This document shows, piece by piece, positions 57,625 through 64,000 of a DNA stretch of 64,000 bases. The notes under the pieces were generated by a model. The model saw only the letters and a program-made list of their open reading frames with translations, was not told where the DNA came from and ran no database searches. Each line of letters opens with the position of its first letter. Positions within the stretch are counted from its first letter, which is position 1. Source of the stretch: SZUA-38 sp965212525. GTDB taxonomy: Bacteria > Pseudomonadota > Gammaproteobacteria > Xanthomonadales > SZUA-38. Location: positions 62,001 through 126,000 of the forward strand of contig CBDBVC010000013.1 in assembly GCA_965212525.1 (NCBI GenBank). The letters run 5' to 3'. A program made the position numbers and the translations under genes.

Positions 57625-60345
57625 TCACTGGAGATTTTCGAGATAGGTTCTGGCCCTCATCAGGTGGCGGTCATTCTCTTGCCGTGAAGCGAGCACACTG
57701 ATCGCCTTCTCGAACAGACTTCCGGCTTCCTCTCGTCGATCCAGTGCTGCCAGACAATAGCCCAGCGCATAGCGCGCCTCGGCCAGGGCCCAGTGATTCT
57801 CATCCAGCGACGAACGGATCTGCAATGCCTCCTGCAACATTGGCAACGCCTCATCCGCCTGCCCGAGCGCGGTCAGTGACTGACCCAGACCAACCAGAGA
57901 ATAAGCCAGATAGGGGTGACCGTCTGGGTGCAGCTTGCGACGCATTTCCAGTGACTGCCTGAACATCTCGGCAGATTCATCAAGGCGGCCCAGATCATAC
58001 AGAACCGATGCCTGATTGCTGATCGTGGTGGCAACAGCCGGATGCTCCGCACCAAACCGTTGGATCAGACCGGCCAGTGCCTGTTGATAGAGCTTCTCAG
58101 CATCCTCGTAGTCATGACCGGCCTGTCTGACCATGGCCAGATTATTGAGTCCACTCAAGACCTGGATATGATCCGATGGCAGGCTTCGCTGCCGGATTTC
58201 CAGTGCTTCGCCCAGATAGGTAGCAGACAATGCCGAGCGCCCGGTCTCATTCAATAACAGACCCAGGTTGGTCAGCACCTGGGCAAGGTCAGGGTGATCG
58301 GCATCAAGGATTCGTCGCCGAATCTCGAGAGATTCAGCATAGAGCTGTTCAGCCTCTTCCAGGCGTCCCTGAAAATACACCACCAGCCCCAGATTATTGA
58401 CCAGTGTTGCCGTGACCGGGCTGAATACCGGTGAAGATGATGACGAACTCTGACTCACATCCAGTGCCTTGCGTAATTCAATGGCTTCACGCAGCAGCGG
58501 CTCTACTTCGCTGTAATTACCCTCATTCAGTGCCACAGCCGCCATGTCATTGAGCGCACTGGCCAGCAGCCGTGTATTGTCGGCGTGGTGTCGCCTGACT
58601 CGTGTCAGTGAATCCTCTAGCATCGTTCTTGCTTCGTCCAGGTCACCCGTTTTCTGAAGCAGTCGACCGAGTTTACCCTGGATCCAGAGCGTCAGTTCAG
58701 TCTCGTCATCACCCGAGGCTATCGATGCTGCCAGGCCCTGTTCGAGCGTGACTTTAGCCTCATCATGCTGACCAATCAGCATCTGTGTTTCACCCAGATA
58801 AAACAGGCTCTGAGCCAGTTGTTGAGGCGAACGACTTCGATTGAGTTCGACCGCCTGTTGCAACAGTTCACTGGATCTGTCGTAAACACCAAGGCTTTGA
58901 TAGGTTCTTCCTAGCGTATCCAGCAATGGGGCCTGAACGGAGACATCATCACCCGATTCCTGCATGACTCGCTCAACGCCAGCATCGAGAATATCCCGGG
59001 CTGACAGTTCCCTGCCACGCGATTGTTCAGGGTCGACACTGGTAAACACCTCCACCAGCAGGCTCGAAATTCGTTCCGCACGATCACGTTGCTGCCCGGC
59101 AACCCGTGCCTGGTTGAGCGCGTAGATGGCGAAACCCAGCACCAGTGAAGAAACCAGAGCGGTCGTCGCAACTACAAGTACGTTGCGCCTGATGAACTTG
59201 AGCAGCCGGGTCATCACTGGCGTGGGGCTCGCAAGGATGGGCCTGCCGCTGATCACCCGGTTGAGGTCATCCCTGAAGGAGGCAACATCGGCATACCGGT
59301 CTCGGGGATCGCTGGCCAGAGCCGTGGCAGTAACCACATCGAGATCATCGCGCAACAGCCTGATCAGTGTCGCTGTTTTCAGCCCTCGATTGGCGGCAAC
59401 CTCATCTGCCTTCATTCGCTCCAGATGGGCGACACGCGAGCTTGGCGGTTCCATGCCGGCATCCTGGTTTTTCAGTGGCTCGGGCAGACAGGATGTCAGC
59501 TGCTGATACAACAGCACACCCAGTGAATAGACATCGATGGCCGTGGTCGGTGCATTGTCGCTGGCCTGTTCCGGCGCAGAAAAACCGGGAGAGCCCCAGC
59601 GTACTCCAGCCTGGGTGATAGTGTGGCCATGGTCATCGAGCAGACGGGCAATGCCAAAATCCAGCAGCTTTACGTCACCGTCTTCCGTTACCAGTATATT
59701 ACCGGGCTTCAGATCCCGATGAATCACCAGATTCTGGTGGGCATGCTGAACCGCATCGGCAACACGATCGACCAGTTGCAGGCGCTGCGTGATGCCGAGT
59801 CCGGCCTGGTCACAGTAGTCATCCAGCGGTAACCCTCGGATATACTCCATCACGAAATAGGGCCTGCCGTCTTCGGTGATACCGGCATCCAGCAACTGTG
59901 CAATATTGGGGTGAACCAGACGCGCCAGAACCTGTCGCTCATTATCGAATCGGGCGATTATTTCCGGGCGACTGATGTCCAGTGGCACCACTTTCAGGGC
60001 CACCTGACGTTCGAAGGTTCCATCGTCACGTTCTGCCAGAAACACCGAACCCATGCCGCCTACGCCCAATACAGACACCAGCCTGTATGGCCCGATTCGT
60101 TTACCCACAGCCCAGGCCTCATCAACTTCGGCGGGCAATGAGGAACCAATATCGTCACTCAGGGATTCGAAGAAACCCTCAGCCTTTTCCTGACCCCGAA
60201 GCAGTTCCGCCAGCCGGTTGCCCAGATCAGGCTGACTGGCAATCAGTTCGGCCAGGAATTGCTCACGATCATCGGCACCCATCGACACTGCCTTTTCCAG
60301 CAGATCATGCAATGCCGGTTGTCCATGATGTTCGTCAGCTGACAA
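57625..60345 (-). CDS. Transmembrane Ser/Thr protein kinase with TPR repeats
   Basis: I place the start at the TTG at 60345, seven bases after GGAGGAG, which makes a 906-residue protein; the frame is open up to 60399, but that part overlaps the sigma factor gene. A kinase domain (about 80-360) has the Gly-rich loop LGVGGMGSVF, Lys118, HRDLKPGN (209-216), DFG at 229-231 and APEQ. A membrane helix at about 388-410 is followed by a long C-terminal region of about ten tetratricopeptide repeats, outside the cytoplasm. It probably senses a protein or peptide and signals to the sigma factor encoded just upstream. Confidence 0.92.
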   Translation of the reverse strand: MSADEHHGQPALHDLLEKAVSMGADDREQFLAELIASQPDLGNRLAELLRGQEKAEGFFESLSDDIGSSLPAEVDEAWAVGKRIGPYRLVSVLGVGGMGSVFLAERDDGTFERQVALKVVPLDISRPEIIARFDNERQVLARLVHPNIAQLLDAGITEDGRPYFVMEYIRGLPLDDYCDQAGLGITQRLQLVDRVADAVQHAHQNLVIHRDLKPGNILVTEDGDVKLLDFGIARLLDDHGHTITQAGVRWGSPGFSAPEQASDNAPTTAIDVYSLGVLLYQQLTSCLPEPLKNQDAGMEPPSSRVAHLERMKADEVAANRGLKTATLIRLLRDDLDVVTATALASDPRDRYADVASFRDDLNRVISGRPILASPTPVMTRLLKFIRRNVLVVATTALVSSLVLGFAIYALNQARVAGQQRDRAERISSLLVEVFTSVDPEQSRGRELSARDILDAGVERVMQESGDDVSVQAPLLDTLGRTYQSLGVYDRSSELLQQAVELNRSRSPQQLAQSLFYLGETQMLIGQHDEAKVTLEQGLAASIASGDDETELTLWIQGKLGRLLQKTGDLDEARTMLEDSLTRVRRHHADNTRLLASALNDMAAVALNEGNYSEVEPLLREAIELRKALDVSQSSSSSSPVFSPVTATLVNNLGLVVYFQGRLEEAEQLYAESLEIRRRILDADHPDLAQVLTNLGLLLNETGRSALSATYLGEALEIRQRSLPSDHIQVLSGLNNLAMVRQAGHDYEDAEKLYQQALAGLIQRFGAEHPAVATTISNQASVLYDLGRLDESAEMFRQSLEMRRKLHPDGHPYLAYSLVGLGQSLTALGQADEALPMLQEALQIRSSLDENHWALAEARYALGYCLAALDRREEAGSLFEKAISVLASRQENDRHLMRARTYLENLQ

Positions 60346-60943
60346 TTGATTCTCCTCCCATTTCATCATGCAGCCACAGACAGGCTGCCTGCCAGTCACG
60401 CTTCACCGTCGCCACCGAGATCTGCAATTGTCCGGCTATATCCTCCAGGCTCATGCCACCGAACACGCGGCAGATAATCACATCGGACCAGCGCTGCTTG
60501 TCGAGCGCCAGCTTCTCAAGTGCCGCATCCAGACTCAGCAGTTCCTCGCTGCGGCGCTCGGAGACCAGCAGCGATTCATCAATGCTCTGATGCGGATGAT
60601 CACCCTCGCGTTTCTGACGGTGGCGTCGCCGCGCATTGTCGATCAGGATGCTGCGCATGGCCATGGCGGCAATATGAATGAACTGGGAGCGATTGACCCA
60701 GTCGATGGTCGATTGCCGTTTCAGTTTCAAATAGCACTCATGGACGATACTGGTGGTCCCGAAGCGATCGCCGGGCTTCGAGTTGAGCCTGGCTGACCGG
60801 GCGATCATGCGCAGCTCCTGATAGAGCTCGGGCAGGAAACTGTCGAGGCTGGCCGAATCCAGATGCTGCAATGAAGGCGTCTGCAGTACGGTCTTGCGTA
60901 GCTTGAGATCCAGGTCCGTTTCGTTGGAATGCTCTGCTGGCAT
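60335..60943 (-). CDS. ECF-type RNA polymerase sigma factor linked to a Ser/Thr kinase
   Basis: A 202-residue sigma-70 family protein with region 2 in PELYQELRMIARSARL and FIHIAAMAMRSILIDNARRR, and region 4 in VFGGMSLEDIAGQLQISVATVKRDW. The type resembles the ECF group found beside Ser/Thr kinases, where phosphorylation by the kinase, rather than an anti-sigma factor, controls activity. No anti-sigma gene is present. The stop is inside the start region of the kinase gene (11-base overlap), so the two are translationally coupled. Confidence 0.9.
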   Translation of the reverse strand: MPAEHSNETDLDLKLRKTVLQTPSLQHLDSASLDSFLPELYQELRMIARSARLNSKPGDRFGTTSIVHECYLKLKRQSTIDWVNRSQFIHIAAMAMRSILIDNARRRHRQKREGDHPHQSIDESLLVSERRSEELLSLDAALEKLALDKQRWSDVIICRVFGGMSLEDIAGQLQISVATVKRDWQAACLWLHDEMGGESIVS

Positions 60944-61099
60944 GGATGAATTCGGATTCCTTCTGCTGGGTTGAACGATCCGCTCCTGATCAGCTTAATC
61001 ATCCCGCCCGTTGATGTCCATGGCATCACCCATGAGCCGTTCTGGCAGGAATTGTCGTCCGTATGAGTGAGAAGCAAAAAATCCAGGAGATCCGGGATC

Positions 61100-63853
61100 A
61101 TGTTGAGGAATCAGATATCACGTCTATGTCGGCTGTTGATGGTGTTTGCCATCCTCTACAGCGGCACCACTCCGGCCGCACTACAGGTGGTTTCAGACAC
61201 CTTGATACCGACCGCTGTCCCGTTTGAATACAACGGCAATCTCTACTTCACTGCAAACGTGCCTGGCGCGGGGTTTGAAATGGTTACCAGCAATGGTACT
61301 GCGGGTGGCACGGGCTTGTTCATGGACATCGAACCCGGTGCGGGCAGCTCAGGCGCACGGCCCCAGTTCATCTACAACGGTGAACTATATTTCACTGCCA
61401 CCAATACGGCGTCTGGCCATGAATTGTGGAAAACCGACGGCACCGTACCGGGCACCAGTGTGATTGACAATTTTGCTGGGGCCGCGGGCTTTAACGGTCT
61501 GAGTAATTTCATCGAATACAACGGCATCGTCTATTTCAAGGGCTTCACGGCGGCCAATGGGTCGGAGATATGGCGCACAGACGGTACCGTGGCCGGGACC
61601 TTTCTGGTCAGTGACATTCTTTCTGGCACCTCGTCCGGCGGCTTTGATGACCCGGAAGTCTATAACGGCCTGTTGTATTTTCGTGCAACCAATGGCAGCT
61701 TTGGCGCGGGCCGTGGGCAGGAACTGTGGCGTACCAACGGTACGGGGCCAGGAACGATCATGTTTGCCGATATCAACACCGGAAACGACAGCAGTGCACC
61801 AAGATACATGACGTCTTTTGGTGGATTCCTGTATTTTTCCTGCAACAACGGTGCCGTCGGTGTCGAGCTGTGCCGCTCGGACGGTATTACTGCCGGCCTG
61901 TTCGCAGACATCCGGCCCGGCAGTCAGTTTTTCAGCAGCAGTCCTGAAAATTTCATCATCGTCGGTGGCAACCTGTATTTCGATGCCTTCCTCGGTACCA
62001 CCGAGGAAATGTGGCGTGTGACTTCGGCAAATTTTCTCAACCGGGTGCAGGCAGGCCTCACGCTCAGCCCGATGGACCAGGTCAACTTCAATAATGATCT
62101 GGTCTACCAGTCCAACGGTATCATCTACCGCACCGATGGCAGCACCGATGGCGGCGTCCAGATTGTCTCACAGAACGGCAGCATCACCAGTGCCCGTAAT
62201 TTTGCCGTCTCCAATGGCCGCGTTTATTTTTCAGGCGTCTACTTCCTCAGTAATTCCACCGGCTTCGAACTGATGCGAAGCGACGGTACCAATGCCGGCA
62301 CCACCATCATGGCCGACATTGCGCCGGGAGGCACCAATTCCTTCCCTACCAATCTGGTCGACTACAACAACACCCTGTATTTCAGTGCCACATCCGGCGG
62401 TGTCACCCGCTGGTACAGTTTCGTTGAGGAATCTGGAAACATCAGTCTCGACAGCCCAACGGCAACTGTCAGCGAGGACGGTGGCATGATCGATATCAAT
62501 GTCACTCGTGCTGCCGGCAGTAACGGATTTGCACAGGTGAATTTCACGACATCAAATGGTACCGCCACACAGAGTCTTGATTTCACGGCAGTCAGTACAA
62601 CCGTCACCTGGCAACCCGGCGTAGCCAATACCCAGGTGATCAGTGTTCCGATTCTGGAGGACATGCTCAGCGAGGGTGACGAGACATTCACGGTGTCTAT
62701 CAGCACCAGTGTGGGTGCCACTCTTGGGACTGTCACGACAACGACCGTGACCATCACTGACAATGACGTGCCGCTGGTCGCCAACGCAGACAACTACAGT
62801 ATCGATGAAGACGGCAATCTGGTGGCCGATGATGCTGATGGCATGGGTACGGGCGGTGACAGCAGTGATGATGGTGTACTGGCAAATGATACCGGTCCGG
62901 GCAGCCTGATGGTGACCACCACCGGCATGATCTCGGCCACCGGACTGGGTGGATCGGTCGATATGGCAGCAGACGGCACGTTCACCTACACACCACCGAT
63001 GGATGCCTTCGGACAGGACAGTTTTGAATACATGATGACAGACGGCGGGGGTACTCAAGCCGCGACGGTGACCATCACCGTCAACCCGATAAACGATGCA
63101 CCCATCCTGGTACCCGGTCCCAGCCAGTTTTTCACCAGTGGGGTGAGTGGCCTGCAGACCATACCCGGATGGGTGCAATCCGTTGATCTGGGCCCGGGCG
63201 AGAATGGACAATCGGTGCTGGATTACAACATTGTTCAGGTCATCGATGGCGATTCTGTACTCAACTCGGTTGATGTGCTCAATGACGGCACGCTTGAAAT
63301 CGACCTGACCGGTAGCAGTGGGTCAGCACGTATCGACCTGAGCGTGACTGATGATGGTGGCACGGCCAATTCGGGTGATCAGGACACATCCGATGTACAC
63401 ACATTCTTTGTCAGTGTCGATCGGGCAGCCGATGTAGGTGTGACCGCAGTTCAATGTGACAGCCTGACCGGGCCAGGCTTCGCTCACGATTACGGCCTGA
63501 CTATCAGCAACAACGGTCCCGATGCCACCAGTGAAGTGATTGTCGACATCAGCTTCACTGGCGAGATTGACCAGATCACCGCAACATCCATGCCAGCTGG
63601 CAGCAACTGCATGGGATCTGGCAATGACCTGTTGTGTACGCTTACCACTGCCATCCCATCTGGATCATCCGACTTCATTGACCTGTCGATTGTCAGCGAT
63701 ATCGCAGCCACCTCGGATATTGTGATGTCAGTGCAGGTCACAGGGCTCGATGACGACACCAATGTCGCCAATAACAACAGTGGGCTCTCGGCCCAGATGA
63801 TTCAGGACCTGGTGGCCACAGGTGGCTTTGAATCCTGTACCACTGAAGAATGA
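61100..63853 (+). CDS. Large secreted repeat protein (hyalin-like repeats, Calx-beta, Ig-like, DUF11-like)
   Basis: I place the start at the ATG at 61100 after AGGAGATCC, giving 917 residues with a signal peptide ending near TPAALQ. From 30 to about 444 are ELWxTDGTxxGT-type repeats, at least six copies in varied form (ELWKTDGTVPGT, EIWRTDGTVAGT, ELWRTNGTGPGT). Then come a Calx-beta domain (about 447-555), a cadherin/Ig-like domain (about 561-664, INDAPI at the end) and a DUF11-like domain (about 777-897). The tail VATGGFESCTTEE resembles the GFE-type C-termini seen in secreted proteins of related bacteria. It is probably a cell-surface or adhesion protein. It is divergent from the ECF sigma/kinase operon. 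Confidence 0.85.
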   Translation: MLRNQISRLCRLLMVFAILYSGTTPAALQVVSDTLIPTAVPFEYNGNLYFTANVPGAGFEMVTSNGTAGGTGLFMDIEPGAGSSGARPQFIYNGELYFTATNTASGHELWKTDGTVPGTSVIDNFAGAAGFNGLSNFIEYNGIVYFKGFTAANGSEIWRTDGTVAGTFLVSDILSGTSSGGFDDPEVYNGLLYFRATNGSFGAGRGQELWRTNGTGPGTIMFADINTGNDSSAPRYMTSFGGFLYFSCNNGAVGVELCRSDGITAGLFADIRPGSQFFSSSPENFIIVGGNLYFDAFLGTTEEMWRVTSANFLNRVQAGLTLSPMDQVNFNNDLVYQSNGIIYRTDGSTDGGVQIVSQNGSITSARNFAVSNGRVYFSGVYFLSNSTGFELMRSDGTNAGTTIMADIAPGGTNSFPTNLVDYNNTLYFSATSGGVTRWYSFVEESGNISLDSPTATVSEDGGMIDINVTRAAGSNGFAQVNFTTSNGTATQSLDFTAVSTTVTWQPGVANTQVISVPILEDMLSEGDETFTVSISTSVGATLGTVTTTTVTITDNDVPLVANADNYSIDEDGNLVADDADGMGTGGDSSDDGVLANDTGPGSLMVTTTGMISATGLGGSVDMAADGTFTYTPPMDAFGQDSFEYMMTDGGGTQAATVTITVNPINDAPILVPGPSQFFTSGVSGLQTIPGWVQSVDLGPGENGQSVLDYNIVQVIDGDSVLNSVDVLNDGTLEIDLTGSSGSARIDLSVTDDGGTANSGDQDTSDVHTFFVSVDRAADVGVTAVQCDSLTGPGFAHDYGLTISNNGPDATSEVIVDISFTGEIDQITATSMPAGSNCMGSGNDLLCTLTTAIPSGSSDFIDLSIVSDIAATSDIVMSVQVTGLDDDTNVANNNSGLSAQMIQDLVATGGFESCTTEE

Positions 63854-63862
63854 GTCCCGCCG

Positions 63863-63889
63863 GGGAGCATGCCATGATGGCATGCTCCC
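63863..63889. terminator. Strong hairpin after the secreted repeat protein
   Basis: GGGAGCATGCCA (63863-63874) and TGGCATGCTCCC (63878-63889) form a 12-bp perfect stem with a 3-base loop, about ten bases after the stop codon. It is probably the terminator of the large gene. Confidence 0.55.
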
Positions 63890-64000
63890 TGTCGTGCAAT
63901 GCCAGGTTGCACAATTTCATCCCCAACCCGTGTCACCTGTCTGCTAGACTCTGTGAAGCCAACATGACGGATCCAGTGCATGACATCATTTTCAGACATT

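Overview
The window is a chromosomal stretch of a gammaproteobacterium. Evidence for this is the conserved order engB / cytochrome c4 / dsbA / endonuclease-like gene, the order gmk-rpoZ-spoT with ridA and recG, ubiC-ubiA, and rph-rdgB-hemW divergent from yicC. An ECF sigma factor coupled to a TPR-tailed Ser/Thr kinase, and secreted proteins with ELWxTDGT repeats and a GFE-type tail, resemble Xanthomonadales/Wenzhouxiangellaceae-like lineages; that narrower placement is inference. Coding density is high and overlapping start/stop codons are common. I found no rRNA, tRNA, CRISPR array, insertion sequence or prophage gene.

Layout. 1-7.3 kb: an SRPBCC protein, a membrane diguanylate cyclase, a GFA-type zinc protein, and an ABC export operon (unknown protein, ATPase, FtsX-type permease, HlyD-type adaptor). 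7.4-11.4 kb: a stress and oxygen block with a DksA-like short protein coupled to a universal stress protein, a tandem Usp protein, a FixL/FixJ pair whose PAS domain keeps the heme-ligand histidine, and a small heat shock protein gene interrupted by an in-frame amber codon. 11.5-18.2 kb: lipocalin, DUF427, xthA, prlC, a VOC protein, a gamma-carbonic-anhydrase-like protein, aroE, hemB. 18.2-20.8 kb: a receiver/PAS/GGDEF/EAL protein with a degenerate GGDEF site. 20.9-26.1 kb: engB, cytochrome c4, two DsbA proteins in tandem, a frameshifted endonuclease/exonuclease/phosphatase gene, a Sel1-like protein and a lipoprotein. 26.2-36.9 kb: core housekeeping genes (hemW, rdgB, rph, yicC, gmk, rpoZ, spoT, ridA, recG, ubiC, ubiA). 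37-45.2 kb: an M14 peptidase, tesB, an alpha/beta hydrolase, recQ, and a secreted serine hydrolase coupled to an ExbD/TolR-like lipoprotein.

45.2-64 kb is more accessory: a TPR-GGDEF protein, unknown secreted proteins, a macrodomain protein, a frameshifted di-heme peroxidase-like gene, an AraC regulator, a DUF1761 membrane protein, a frameshifted MATE transporter, two more serine hydrolases, the ECF sigma/kinase pair and a 917-residue secreted repeat protein.

The points most worth a second look are: a Cys-containing C-terminal domain shared by a secreted unknown protein and a secreted serine hydrolase; the ExbD-like lipoprotein; the FixL/FixJ-Usp-Hsp20 neighbourhood; and four disrupted genes. 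Three of those four are broken by one extra base, each in or beside a short homopolymer, which could be pseudogenes or assembly errors. I did not find a clear new multi-gene system.
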